Assembly: GCA_963712905.1 (NCBI GenBank)
Contig: CAVQJU010000002.1
Coordinates: forward strand, 409,132-473,131
DNA: 64,000 nucleotides
Reading direction: 5' to 3'
Origin: CAVQJU01 sp963712905
GTDB taxonomy: Bacteria > Acidobacteriota > Vicinamibacteria > Vicinamibacterales > CAVVIG01
Within the stretch, counting starts at the first letter, position 1; each line of letters opens with the position of its first letter. The notes under the pieces were generated by a model. The model was not told the DNA's origin. It worked only from the letters and a program-made list of their open reading frames with translations, and did not search any database. The position numbers were made by a program, and so were the translations under genes. This document shows positions 7,772 to 17,875 of this stretch, piece by piece.

Positions 7772-10700
7772 ATGTCACAACCCACCGACGAACGCGCCGA
7801 CCACTACTGGTTTGCCCGGCATTCCACTTCGATCATCTTCCTGATCTGTCTCCTGACCGTCGTGGGCGTGTACGAGGCCCTGACGCTTCCCGTGGCCGTC
7901 TTTCCGACTACGAACTTTCCCCGGATCATCATCGGCGTCGACAACGGCGTGATGCCCATCGAGCAGGTGGAAGTCGCCATCACGCGGCCGCTCGAGCAGG
8001 CCGTTCGCGCCGTGCCCGGCCTCGAGGATGTCCGATCGGTGTCCAGCCGGGGCTCGGCCGAGATCAACCTCTTCTTCAACTGGTCCGTCGACATGCTCGA
8101 AACACTGCAGCTTGTCGATGCGGCGGTGTCGCGGGCGCAGAGCACGCTGCCGGCGACGGCGCAGATCCGGACGAACCGTCTCGATTTCTCGAGTTTTCCG
8201 ATCATCGGCTACAGCCTGACGTCGGACACCGTGCCGCAGAAGGATCTCTGGGAGCTGGCCACCTACGAGATCAAGCCGCGGCTGAACGGTCTTCCCGGCG
8301 TCGCGAGCGTGCTCGTCCAGGGCGGCCAGCGGCCGGAGTTTCACGTGGTGGTCGATCCTCCGCGCATGCTGCGGGCCAAGGCGTCGGTCGCCGACATCGT
8401 CAACGCCGTCAACCGCACCAACGTCATCGATTCGCCGGGCTTTCTCACCCGCAACCATCAGCTGTTCCTCGCCCTCGTCACCGGGCAGGTGCGCACGATC
8501 GAAGACATCGGCGCCATCGTCGTCAAGCACGTGAACAACGTGCCGGTGCGCGTCCAGGATGTCGGAACCGTTGCGCCGGGTATCGAACCCGTCTACACCT
8601 CGGTCAGCGCCAACGGAAAGCCGGCGCTGCTCGTGAGCGTCAACCGGCAGCCCGACAGCAACACCGTTCAAGTCGCCGACGAGGTGCACCAGGAGATGGC
8701 CAGGATCGGGCCGACGCTGCCCGCCGGCATCGAGATGCGGCCGTTCTACGACCAGTCGAACATCGTCCAGGAGTCGATTGCCAGCGTGCGTGATGCGATC
8801 GTCATCGGGCTGTTCCTGGCCGGTCTCATCATCTGGCTCTTCCTCCGCGACTGGGGCACCGCCGTGATGACCGGGCTCGTCGTGCCGGTGACGATGGTCA
8901 TCACGTTCATCGTGATGAAGATGCTCGGCCAGAGCTTCAACCTGATGACGCTGGGCGGCCTCGCCGCGGCGGTCGGCCTGGTCATCGACGACAAGATTGT
9001 CGTCGTCGAGAACATCGTGCTGCACCGCGACAGCGGTGAAGGCCCGCTGCAGGCGACGGCCAGCGCGCTCAAGGAGCTCACGGTCCCGCTGATCGGGTCC
9101 ACGCTCACGCCCATTGTCGTGTTCCTGCCGCTCATCACGATCACCGGCGTGACGGGGACCTTCTTCAGCGCGCTGGCGATCGCGATGAGCGTCTCGCTGC
9201 TGACGTCGCTCGTCCTCGCGCTGGTCTGGACGAGCAACCTGGGCACCCATCTGATCCGGCGCGGCCAGGCGTCGCACGAGCCCGGAGCCATTCGTCACGA
9301 CGCGGCGCATCCGCTGCCTGCGGGCTTCGACACCGACCCCCGCGCCGACGAGGTGCGGCGGCTGATGGCGGCCGAGGACGCGTCGATGACGGAAGGCATG
9401 TTCGGCCGCGTCCTCCAGTTCTACGAACGATCGATGCGCCGCGCGCTCATGCATCCGATCGCGCTGGTCCTCTTCTGCGCCGTCCTCATCGTCGCATCGT
9501 ATGCGTGCTATCGAGCGCTCGGCAGCGACCTGCTGCCGGCCATCGACGAAGGCGGGTTCGTGCTCGACTACGTGATGCCGCCGGGCAGCTCCCTGCAGGA
9601 GACCGACCGCGTCATGCGCCGGATCGAGGCGATCCTGAAGGCCACGCCTGAAGTGGAGAACACGTCGCGGCGCACGGGCCTCGAGCTCGGTCTGGCAGCC
9701 GTCACCGAGCCGAACACCGGCGATATCGCTGTCAAGCTGAAAGCCGGTCGCAGGCGCGGCGTGGACGACGTGATCGCCGACGTCCGGGCGAAGGTCAGGA
9801 GCACCGAACCCGGCCTCGACGTCGAGTTCATCCAGGTGCTGCAGGACATGATTGGCGATCTCACCGGTGCGCCGGAGCCGGTGGTGGTGAAGCTGTTCTC
9901 CCCGGACGCCGAACTGCTGGCGACGTGGGCGCCGCAGGTGGCCGAAGCGCTGAGCAAGGTGAAGATCGGCGGCGTCACGCCCATCGTCGACGTCGAGGAC
10001 GGCGTCGAGAACACGACGAGCGGCCCGGCGGTTCGGTTCACGGTCAATCCCGAAGCCGCCGATCGCGTCGGGTTCACCCCGGAGGAGCTCGGGACGATTG
10101 GCGTGGCCATGGTGGAAGGCGAGCCCGCGCTCGCGCCGGTGCTCGTCAACGACCGGCAGTATCCCGTGCGCGTGCGGTTTCCGCCGTCGGCGCGTGCGTC
10201 CCTCGAGTCCATGAGCAGCACGATGCTCGTCAGCTCGACCGGATCCACCGCGACGCTGGGAGCGCTCACGACGATCGACGAACTGCCGGGACAGACCGAA
10301 ATCCGCCGCGAAAACCTTCAGCGACTCGTCGAAGTGACCGCGCGGCTGGAAGGCGTCGACATGGGAACGGGAATCGCCGCCGTCCAGAAGACCGTGGCCG
10401 ACCTGAAGCTGCCGCCGTCGATACGCGTCGAGTACGGCGGGACGTACAAGGAGCAGCAGAAATCGTTCCGCGATCTCACGACCGTGCTGGCGCTGGCCAT
10501 CGTGCTGATCTTTCTCGTGCTCCTGTTCGAGTTCCGATCGTTCACACCGCCGGTGGCGATTCTCTCGTCCGCGATCCTCTCGACATCGGGCGTGTTCTTC
10601 GCGCTGCTCATGACGCGGACGACGTTCAACCTGTCGTCGTTCATGGGGCTGATCATGGTGGTCGGGATTGTCGCGAAGAACGGCATCCTGCTGCTCGACG

Positions 10701-11000
10701 CGAACGAGCAGTTCCGCGCGGTCGGGTTTTCCCCGGAGGACGCGATCATCCAGGCGGGACGCCGCCGGCTGCGGCCCATCGTCATGACGGCGATGGCGGC
10801 GGTGGCCGGCATGCTGCCCCTGGCGCTGGCGCTCGGCGCCGGATCCGCAGATGCTGCAGCCGCTGGCCATCGCGGTGATCGGCGGCATCGTGATTTCGAT
10901 GCTGCTGTCGCTGATCATCACTCCGGCGATCCAGTATTTCCTCACGCGCCAAGCGCCGCGGCCGCCACGTGAGCGCTCGACCACGCCCACTGGAAATTGA
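7772..11000 (+). CDS. HAE1-type RND efflux pump permease (frameshift near the 3' end)
   Basis: The protein has about 1,075 residues with the RND plan: a TM helix near the N-terminus, a large periplasmic loop, a helix block around residues 340-490, a second loop, and a C-terminal helix block. The proton-relay helix reads GLVIDDKIVVVENI, with the paired Asp residues conserved and Lys where Ala is usual. The frame is lost near 10846, where GGATCCG replaces an expected GGATCG. The alternative frame restores QMLQPLAIAVIGGIVISMLL, the classic last helices, and stops at 11000. Without correction the frame would close at 10972. It is the inner-membrane engine of the pump. The corrected end overlaps the convergent flavoprotein by 59 bases. 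Confidence 0.93.
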
Positions 11001-12243
11001 ACCCGCCGATGCGGCCGTCCACGTCCAGGATTTCACCAACCAGGAACAGTCCCGGGCAGATCCGCGACTCCATCGTCGCCGGATCGATTTCGTCCAGCGC
11101 CACGCCGCCCGCGGTGGCCTCGGCGTAGGTATAACCGCGCGAGCCGGTGACGTCGAGCGGCCACGCCGCCAGCGCGTGCGACAGCCGCCGCCGGTCGGCG
11201 CGCTTGAAATGCGCGAGCGTGGTCGCGGCGTCCACTCCTGCGCGGACGAGCACGGCTGCCGCCACGGATGCCGGAAGCTTCGTGCCCAGCGCCGTCAGGA
11301 CGAGCGACGTCTGCGGCCGTCCGCCGGCGCTTCCCGTCCACCAGTCGTCGATCTGCTCGAACGTCAGGCCGGGACACACGTTCGCCGTGAGCGACGCAAC
11401 ACGGCCCTCGAGCCGGGCGCGCAGCCAGTGGCGCGACATGTTCAGCGCCACGGGCCCGCTGATGCCGAAGTGTGTCCACAGGAGCGATCCTGCGATCCGC
11501 ACCGCCACGGCGTCGTCCACCCGCAGCGTCAGCTCGACCTGGTGCGCCACGCCGCTCAACTCGGCGTGCATCGACCCGTTGCCGCCCGCGAGCAGCAGCG
11601 GCGCGAGCGCCGGCGTCGTCGGCACGATGGTGTGCCCGAGACGGCGCGCCATCTCATACCCGGCGCCGTCGCTGCCGCTCTTCGGCAGGGACTGCCCGCC
11701 CGTCGCCAGCACGACCCGGCGGGCGTGAACGTCGCCGCGGGTGGTCGTCAGCCGGAAGCCGTCATCGTCGCGCGAGACGCCCAGGATGCGCGTGTCAGCC
11801 TCGAGCTCGGCGCCGACACGCTGCGCCTCGTCGAGCAGCGCGCGCAGCACGTCCCGGGCCTGCTGGCTGTCCGGAAACAGTTTACCGTCCGTTTCTTCGT
11901 GCAGGCCGACGCCGATGGCCCGGAAGAATTCGACCGTATCGCGAACTGGAAGCGCGCGAAGAATCCGACGGATGATCGTCCGGCGGCCGCCCCAGAAATC
12001 GGCGTCCGTCACGACGGCGTTGGTCACGTTGCACCGCGAGCCGCCGCTCACGAGGATCTTCGCGCCGGGCCGTCTGGCGCCTTCGAGCAGCAGCACGGTG
12101 CGGCCGGGGCTCGCGCGCCGCGTGAAAATCGCCGTGGCGAGCCCCGCGGCGCCCGCGCCGACCACAGCGACATCGCACGAGCGGAAATGGCCGGTGCTCA
12201 GGCGTGAAAGCTTAACGCGGAAGGGTGTAAGATCCGCGAGCAT
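10942..12243 (-). CDS. NAD(P)/FAD-dependent oxidoreductase, BaiN/HI0933 (YhiN) family
   Basis: This protein of up to 433 residues has an N-terminal Rossmann dinucleotide motif (VVGAGAAGLATAIF), followed by the family's RRPGAKILVSGGSRCNVTN block and a C-terminal AEATAGGVALDEIDPATMES...GLFLVGEILDVDGRIGGFNFQWAWSSA. This last block is the strong HI0933/BaiN signature. Family members are flavoproteins of mostly uncertain role; one is a bile-acid 3-dehydro reductase. The first 20 or so residues before CDVAVVGAG look extraneous, so the true start may be downstream. It is divergent from the cytochrome gene with only 17 bases between the annotated starts. Confidence 0.92.
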   Translation of the reverse strand: MLADLTPFRVKLSRLSTGHFRSCDVAVVGAGAAGLATAIFTRRASPGRTVLLLEGARRPGAKILVSGGSRCNVTNAVVTDADFWGGRRTIIRRILRALPVRDTVEFFRAIGVGLHEETDGKLFPDSQQARDVLRALLDEAQRVGAELEADTRILGVSRDDDGFRLTTTRGDVHARRVVLATGGQSLPKSGSDGAGYEMARRLGHTIVPTTPALAPLLLAGGNGSMHAELSGVAHQVELTLRVDDAVAVRIAGSLLWTHFGISGPVALNMSRHWLRARLEGRVASLTANVCPGLTFEQIDDWWTGSAGGRPQTSLVLTALGTKLPASVAAAVLVRAGVDAATTLAHFKRADRRRLSHALAAWPLDVTGSRGYTYAEATAGGVALDEIDPATMESRICPGLFLVGEILDVDGRIGGFNFQWAWSSAHVAAAALGA

Positions 12244-12260
12244 CCCCTGGGACGTCCACC

Positions 12261-13040
12261 ATGCGAGCCTTCACCGCTTCCGTTCTTGCGCTGATCGCCG
12301 GCGCGCTCCTTGCCGGCGGCCCCGTTGCCGCCCGGCCGCAGCACGACACCGCGGCCGATATCGACGATGGCGGGCGCGTGTTTCGGGATACGTGCGCGAA
12401 CTGCCACGGTCCCGACGGCGACGGGGTCGCGGGCATCGATCTGGGCCGCGGCGTGTTCCGCCGAGCGAAGACGGACCAGGATCTCGTGCAGATCATCCGC
12501 GAGGGCATTCCCGGCACGGCAATGCCCGCCAGCAACTTTTCCACGGCGCAGACGGAGCAGATCGTCGCCTACCTGCGCTCGGTGGCTGCCGGCAAACGCA
12601 GCGCCTCCGGCCTCGGCGTGATCGATCGCGGCCGCGCCGTGTTCGAAGGCAAGGGCGCGTGTGCGACGTGCCACCGCGTCAACGCCAGCGGCGCGCGCCT
12701 CGGCCCCGACCTGAGCAACATCGGTCAGCTTCGCCGCGCCGTCGAGCTCGAGGCGTCGATCGTCAGTCCGTCCGCGGAGGTCGTCGCTACCAACCGCACG
12801 TACCGGGTCGTCTCAAAGGACGGCACCACGACGACGGGACGGCTGCTGAACCTGGACAGCTTCACGGTGCAGATGCTCGACTCGAAGGAGCAGCTGCGGT
12901 CGTTCGAGAAGTCGACACTCCGCAGCTACGGGTTCGTCGACCAGTCGCCGATGCCCTCGTACAAAGACAAGCTGAACGCGCAGGAGCTGGCCGATGTCGT
13001 GAGCTATCTCGTGTCGCTGAAGGGCAAGGGCACTCCATGA
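12261..13040 (+). CDS. Exported c-type cytochrome with two haem-binding sites
   Basis: This 259-residue protein has a signal peptide (1-25, cut near VAARP) and two CxxCH sites: C45-A-N-C48-H49 and C134-A-T-C137-H138. The first half is a standard cytochrome c domain with a distal Met in GTAMPAS. The second half resembles the haem-binding domain common in Planctomycetes and Acidobacteria (LGPDLSNIG, SIVSPSAEVV, GRLLNLDSFTVQMLDSKE), ending with LADVVSYLVSLKGKG. The stop overlaps the start of the PQQ dehydrogenase (ATGA), so it is very likely the electron acceptor of that enzyme in the periplasm. Confidence 0.93.
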   Translation: MRAFTASVLALIAGALLAGGPVAARPQHDTAADIDDGGRVFRDTCANCHGPDGDGVAGIDLGRGVFRRAKTDQDLVQIIREGIPGTAMPASNFSTAQTEQIVAYLRSVAAGKRSASGLGVIDRGRAVFEGKGACATCHRVNASGARLGPDLSNIGQLRRAVELEASIVSPSAEVVATNRTYRVVSKDGTTTTGRLLNLDSFTVQMLDSKEQLRSFEKSTLRSYGFVDQSPMPSYKDKLNAQELADVVSYLVSLKGKGTP

Positions 13041-14695
13041 GTCGACGTGCGATCGTCGCGTTGCTGTGCGTCGCGTCATTTCTGGTGTCCGGCGCCGCGC
13101 TGGTGCGGGCGCAGCAGGTGACGTTCGACCGGCTGCTGCACCCGGAGAAGGAGCCGCAGAACTGGACCAGCTACTCCGGATCGCTCCTCAATCAGCGCTT
13201 CAGCCCGCTCACCCAGATCACACCGGCTAACGCGAAGAACCTCGAGCTGCAGTGGGTCTGGCAATCGAAATCGCTCGAGAAGTTCGAGGCGACGGCGCTC
13301 GTGGTGGACGGCGTGCTCTACACGCTGCAGGGACCGCCCGTCCAGGGCGTCTACGAAGTCGTCGCGCTCGACGCCGTCACGGGCCGGCCGTTCTGGACGC
13401 TCGAGTACAAGCCGCAAATCGCGGCGCGCCCGTGCTGCGGCCGCGTGAGCCGGGGCCTGGCGATTCTGGGCGATACGCTCTACATGGGCACGATCGACGC
13501 GCACCTGGTCGCGATCGATGCGAAGACGGGCAAGATTGTCTGGGACGTCGCCGCGGCGAAGCTCGGCGAGAAGGTCACCGAGAAATACGCGATCACCCAC
13601 GCGCCCGTCGTCGTCAAGGACAAGATCATCGTCGGCATCGCCGGCGGCGACCTCGGCGTGCGCGGGTACATCTCCGCGTTCGACTCGAAAGACGGCAGGG
13701 AGCTCTGGCGTTTCTACACGATCCCCGGCAAGGGTGAGCCCGGCAACGAAACGTGGTCGGGCAACTCGTGGGAGACCGGCGGCGCCGGCGTCTGGAACAG
13801 CGGCGCGTACGACGCGGAGACGAACCTCGTCTACTTCGGCACGGGAAACCCCGCGCCGGACTGGGACGGGCGCGAGCGTCTCGGCGACAACCTGTACAGC
13901 GACAGCGTCGTCGCGCTCGACGCGGACACCGGCAAGCTGAGGTGGCACTACCAGTTCACGCCGCACGACGAAGTCGACTACGACTCGACGCAGGTGCCCG
14001 TCCTGGCCGACATTCCCTGGCAGGGGACGCTGCGCAAGGTGATGCTGTGGGCCAACCGCAACGGCCTCGCCTACGTGATCGATCGCACGACTGGCGAGTT
14101 CCTGCTGGGCAAGCCGTACGTCAAGGTGAACTGGATGGACGGCTTCGACCCGAAGGGCCGGCCGATCCGCATCCCCGGGCAGGTTCCGACGCCGCAAGGC
14201 ACGCTGATCATGCCGACGGTGCTCGGCGCGACCAACTGGGCGGCGCCGTCCTACAGCCCTCGTACGGGCTTGTTCTATGTGAGCCTCTGGGAAAACACCG
14301 GTACCGTTGCCGTCGAAGGCAGATTCCCGCGCGCTGCAGGCATCCCCAACGGGACGCCGATGGGCCAGGCCACGCTGACGCCCAACTTGAAAAAAGAAGA
14401 AGAAGGCTACGGCGCCGTCCGCGCGCTCGATGCGCGAACTCTCGAGAAGAAGTGGGAGTTCAAGATGAACGACATCACGTGGGGCGGCGTGCTCACGACG
14501 GCGTCGGACGTGCTGTTCAGCGGCGGTAAGGAAGGCTACTTCTTCGCGCTCGACGCGCGCTCGGGCGACCTGCTCTGGAAAGTGGCGCTCGGCGGGCAGG
14601 TGAACAGCGGGCCGATGACATACTCGGTCAACGGGAAGCAGTACGTCACCATCGCCGCCGGTAGTTCCCTCTTCGCATTTGCGCTGCGACAGTAA
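13037..14695 (+). CDS. PQQ-dependent alcohol dehydrogenase-like enzyme
   Basis: The ATG at 13037 overlaps the cytochrome stop. The 552-residue product has a signal peptide ending VRAQ. The eight-bladed propeller contains the vicinal disulfide pair Cys133-Cys134 (RPCCG) that contacts PQQ, the GTGNPAP block, DEVDYDSTQVPVLAD around the active-site Asp region, and repeated tryptophan-docking motifs such as LDARSGDLLWK. It oxidises a primary alcohol or a similar substrate in the periplasm and passes electrons to the upstream cytochrome. The substrate cannot be told. An inverted repeat follows the gene. Confidence 0.93.
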   Translation: MSRRAIVALLCVASFLVSGAALVRAQQVTFDRLLHPEKEPQNWTSYSGSLLNQRFSPLTQITPANAKNLELQWVWQSKSLEKFEATALVVDGVLYTLQGPPVQGVYEVVALDAVTGRPFWTLEYKPQIAARPCCGRVSRGLAILGDTLYMGTIDAHLVAIDAKTGKIVWDVAAAKLGEKVTEKYAITHAPVVVKDKIIVGIAGGDLGVRGYISAFDSKDGRELWRFYTIPGKGEPGNETWSGNSWETGGAGVWNSGAYDAETNLVYFGTGNPAPDWDGRERLGDNLYSDSVVALDADTGKLRWHYQFTPHDEVDYDSTQVPVLADIPWQGTLRKVMLWANRNGLAYVIDRTTGEFLLGKPYVKVNWMDGFDPKGRPIRIPGQVPTPQGTLIMPTVLGATNWAAPSYSPRTGLFYVSLWENTGTVAVEGRFPRAAGIPNGTPMGQATLTPNLKKEEEGYGAVRALDARTLEKKWEFKMNDITWGGVLTTASDVLFSGGKEGYFFALDARSGDLLWKVALGGQVNSGPMTYSVNGKQYVTIAAGSSLFAFALRQ

Positions 14696-14704
14696 TACGA
14701 CGTT

Positions 14705-14776
14705 AGCCACCGAGGCACAGAGAGCACAGAGATCTCGTACGAAGCAAACCTCAGTGTTCTCTGTGCCTCTGTGGCT
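14705..14776. repeat. Inverted repeat of the CACAGAG type between convergent genes
   Basis: Two 23-base arms (AGCCACCGAGGCACAGAGAG at the left start and its complement at the right) match at 21 of 23 positions and flank a 26-base loop. It lies exactly between the ends of the PQQ dehydrogenase and the next minus-strand gene. It resembles the short interspersed CACAGAG palindromes scattered in many genomes and could serve as a bidirectional terminator. Only one copy is in this window. Confidence 0.75.
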
Positions 14777-14781
14777 ACGTG

Positions 14782-15453
14782 TTACTGACGTTTCACCGAT
14801 CCGCCGAATACGTCGATCGCCGCGACGTCCGACCACCCGCCGGCGCCGTGGCCGCTGCCCGGCGTGAGATCGGCAAAACCAATCTCATCGACTTTGCTCA
14901 AGTCCGGCTTGTCGACGATGTTGCCTTTCGTGACGACCTTGTCGATGTCGAGCTTCAGCCAGCGCACTTCGTTCACGTTGAACTCGCTGATCTGCCAGTC
15001 CGCCACCGAGCCGTCCGCGTGATCGCCGACGAGCCAGGTGCCGTCGGCAAGCTTCACGACCGGGCGAATCTGATGGAACCCCGACATCTTGGTGACCCAG
15101 CGGATGCGGGCGAGGCCCGTCAGGTCGGCGAAGTTGTCCTTGTGCCGGAGCGCGACGGCGCAGGGCGTGGCGCAGAGCCCCGTCCAGAGGTGAATCGGGT
15201 TGTTGTCGTCCTTGGCGCTGCCCGTGAGCTGCACCTCTTTTCCCGACGTCCCGTAGAGTTTCAGCTCGAGGCCGGGGTTGGCGACGCCGTCCTGCGTGAC
15301 CGGATGCTCGCCGCCCGCCGGCGTCTGCTTCCACTCCTCGTGGAAAAACAGCGGCGGCCGCACGATGCGTCCCTGTGCGAAGACGTTCCCGCCCGCCGAA
15401 AAGGCCAGAAGAAAAATGACGACCCGCGGGAATCGAAAAGCGCTGTGGCGCAT
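14782..15453 (-). CDS. Secreted protein of unknown function, beta-rich
   Basis: This 223-residue protein has a signal peptide (1-26, ending NVFAQ) and a good Shine-Dalgarno (GGAGG) 7 bases before the ATG. The mature chain is rich in Trp, Gly and Asp with alternating hydrophobic strands (VQLTGSAKDDN, RIRWVTKMSGFHQIRPVVKLADG, VRWLKLDIDKV). It suggests a jelly-roll or concanavalin-like carbohydrate-binding fold, but no catalytic motif is seen. It has two Cys residues close together (LCATPC). It converges on the PQQ dehydrogenase and is divergent from the spermidine-synthase-like gene. The function is unknown. Confidence 0.8.
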   Translation of the reverse strand: MRHSAFRFPRVVIFLLAFSAGGNVFAQGRIVRPPLFFHEEWKQTPAGGEHPVTQDGVANPGLELKLYGTSGKEVQLTGSAKDDNNPIHLWTGLCATPCAVALRHKDNFADLTGLARIRWVTKMSGFHQIRPVVKLADGTWLVGDHADGSVADWQISEFNVNEVRWLKLDIDKVVTKGNIVDKPDLSKVDEIGFADLTPGSGHGAGGWSDVAAIDVFGGSVKRQ

Positions 15454-15525
15454 GTTCTGCCTCCTCGTTCGAGCCGGCGTCCGCTCGGGCGGGCAGTATA
15501 GCAGGCGATGGCCCGCGAGTAGAAT

Positions 15526-17862
15526 GTGCCGGTGACGTCTGCGTCCGGCCGCTCCGGGTTTCTCCTCCCGGCCCTTTGTCTGCTGTTCTTCTTTTCAGGC
15601 GCCTGCGCTCTCGTCTACCAGGTGCTGTGGCTCCGGACACTCGGGTGGGTGTTCGGCGTCACCGTGTACGCCGCCAGCGCCGTCTGGGCGATGTTCATGG
15701 CCGGCCTCGCCCTCGGCAGCGGCGCCGCGGGCCTCGTGGCGGACCGCGTCAGGAATCCTCTTCGATGGTTTGGCGCGACCGAACTGCTCATCGGCGCGAC
15801 CGCGCTTGTCACGCCGACGGCGCTCGCACAGCTGCAACAGCTGTACATCGCCGCGTATCCTTCGATTTCCCACTCGCCGGCCGGGCTCGTCGCCGTGCAC
15901 CTCGCCATGGCGTTCGCGGTGCTGATCGTTCCGACGTCGCTGATGGGCGCGACGCTCCCGCTCGTCGTCAAGGCCTCCACGTTCAGGAGCAGCTCCCTCG
16001 GCAGCCAGCTGGGATTGCTCTACGCCAGCAACGCCGCGGGCGCGATCGTCGGCACCATCGCGGCCGGTCTGTACCTGATTCCGCAGCGCGGGATCCACGG
16101 CACGTTTCTCACCGCGGCGGCGTTGAATCTCCTTGTCGGGCTGAGTGCAATCGCGATGTCGATGCGATCGGCAGGGATGTCAGCAACACCCGGTGACGTC
16201 CGGCTCGAGCCGGACGCTACGGAGGCCGCGGCCGCTGTGGGACCCCAGGCTCCCGGGATCATCCTCGTGGTTTTCACGATCTCAGGGGCTGTCTCGCTGG
16301 CGCTCGAGGTCGTCTGGTTCAGGGTGCTGACGCTGTTTCTCCGGCCGACGGTCTACGGCTTCGCCGTGATGCTCGCGATGATTCTCGTCGGAATCTCGAC
16401 GGGGAGCTTTCTGGTCACGCCGCTGCTCAATCGCCGGCTGCGATGGATGGAGGTGCTCGCGGGACTCGAGCTGGCCATCGGGATCGCGATCGTCCTGTCG
16501 TTTCGTCCGCTCGTCTATCTGCCCGCGCTCTCGGACACGTTGACGCCGCTCGTCGCGCCGTTCATGCCCGAGTACCTCGGCTATCCGATCACGGGCGCGC
16601 TGCTCGCGATCTTTCCCGTCGCGCTGCTCATGGGCCTCGCGTTTCCGATCGGCCTGCACACGTGGGCGGCCGGCAGGCGGCGTGACGAGCACACCGCGGG
16701 CCGGATCGGCCTGTTCTACTCGCTGAACGTCGCCGGCGCGATCGCCGGGTCGATCGTCGCCGGCTTCCTGATGCTGCCGCGGCTCGGGAGCGGCACGTCG
16801 CTCGTCGTGCTGGGATCGCTGAGCTTCGCGGCCGGCCTCGCGCTGCTGGCCGCGTCGGGCCTGTCACGGCAGGCGCGCGCGGCGTCCGCGCTGCTGGCGT
16901 CGGCCGTCTTCGCCGCGGCGGTCTGGTGGTCGCCCGACCCGTTCGTCCAGTTTGTCGCCCAGCGCTATCCGGGACAGGCCATCGTCTGGCAGGAGGAAGG
17001 CGTCGAAGCGACGGTTGTCGTTCACCGGAACCGCAGCGACGAGCTGACGCTCACCATCAACGGGAACCACCAGGCGAGCACGGACGAGTCGACGGCCTAC
17101 GTGCACCGGCGGATCGGCCACCTCCCGATGGCGATCCATCCGAATCCCCGTACGGCGCTCGTCATCGGCCTCGGAGGCGGCGCGACGGCCGGCGCGGTCA
17201 GCGTCCACGACGGCGTGGACGTGGACGTCGTCGAACTGGCCGGCTCGGTCGTGCGCGGCGCCAGGTTTCTCGAGTCGATCAACTACGGTGTCCTGTCGCG
17301 CCCGAACGTCCACCTGCGCGTGGACGATGGGCGGAACTACCTGATGCTGACGCCGCGGCGGTACGACGTCATCACCGCGGACGTCATCCATCCGATCTTC
17401 GCGGGCTCGGGGAACGTGTACTCGGTCGAGTACTTCAGGCAGATGCGGCGCGTGCTCAATCCCGGCGGGCTCGTGCTGCAGTGGGTGGCGGGAACGGAAG
17501 CGGAGTACAAGACCATCGCGCGCACGTTTCTCAGCGTCTTTCCCGGCACCACGGCGTGGGTGGCCGGCGGCCTGCTGGTCGGATCGGTCGAGCCGCTGCG
17601 CCTGCGCCGCAGCGACTTCGAGTGGAAGCTGAAGCTGCCCGGCAGCAGGCAGGGCCTGCACGATCTGAACGTCGAAAGCTTCGACGCGCTGCTGGCCGCC
17701 TTCACCGCCGGTCCCGAAGAGCTCGCCGCGTTCGTCGGCCCGGGCGATGTGCTCACGGATGACCGTCCGCTCGTCGAGTACTTTCTCAGCCTCCCCCGCG
17801 ATCACGACGTCGATCTGGCGCCTCTCAAGGGCGACGTTCAACGATTCGTCGTCGCCGACTGA
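15526..17862 (+). CDS. Membrane-fused spermidine-synthase-like protein
   Basis: The protein has 778 residues. The first ~470 contain about a dozen transmembrane helices with repeated G-x-x-x-G/LA-x-G motifs (MAGLALGSGAAGLVADR; LYASNAAGAIVGTIAAG and FYSLNVAGAIAGSIVAG look like internal repeats). The C-terminal ~300 residues are a Rossmann methyltransferase-like spermidine synthase domain (ALVIGLGGGATAGAV, the VDVVELAGSV SAM/dcSAM-binding acidic residue, YDVITADVIHP). This fusion is common in Acidobacteria and Proteobacteria but rarely characterised; polyamine synthesis itself is unproven. The start is one of two in-frame GTG codons (15526 or 15532), with no clear Shine-Dalgarno. Confidence 0.85.
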   Translation: MPVTSASGRSGFLLPALCLLFFFSGACALVYQVLWLRTLGWVFGVTVYAASAVWAMFMAGLALGSGAAGLVADRVRNPLRWFGATELLIGATALVTPTALAQLQQLYIAAYPSISHSPAGLVAVHLAMAFAVLIVPTSLMGATLPLVVKASTFRSSSLGSQLGLLYASNAAGAIVGTIAAGLYLIPQRGIHGTFLTAAALNLLVGLSAIAMSMRSAGMSATPGDVRLEPDATEAAAAVGPQAPGIILVVFTISGAVSLALEVVWFRVLTLFLRPTVYGFAVMLAMILVGISTGSFLVTPLLNRRLRWMEVLAGLELAIGIAIVLSFRPLVYLPALSDTLTPLVAPFMPEYLGYPITGALLAIFPVALLMGLAFPIGLHTWAAGRRRDEHTAGRIGLFYSLNVAGAIAGSIVAGFLMLPRLGSGTSLVVLGSLSFAAGLALLAASGLSRQARAASALLASAVFAAAVWWSPDPFVQFVAQRYPGQAIVWQEEGVEATVVVHRNRSDELTLTINGNHQASTDESTAYVHRRIGHLPMAIHPNPRTALVIGLGGGATAGAVSVHDGVDVDVVELAGSVVRGARFLESINYGVLSRPNVHLRVDDGRNYLMLTPRRYDVITADVIHPIFAGSGNVYSVEYFRQMRRVLNPGGLVLQWVAGTEAEYKTIARTFLSVFPGTTAWVAGGLLVGSVEPLRLRRSDFEWKLKLPGSRQGLHDLNVESFDALLAAFTAGPEELAAFVGPGDVLTDDRPLVEYFLSLPRDHDVDLAPLKGDVQRFVVAD

Positions 17863-17875
17863 TGATCGGAAGCCG

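Noticed and set aside
7775..10990. A 1,071-codon minus-strand open frame opposite the RND pump gene
   Set aside because: It is an Asp/His/Arg-rich shadow typical of high-GC antisense frames and has no family motif; the plus-strand pump is certain.
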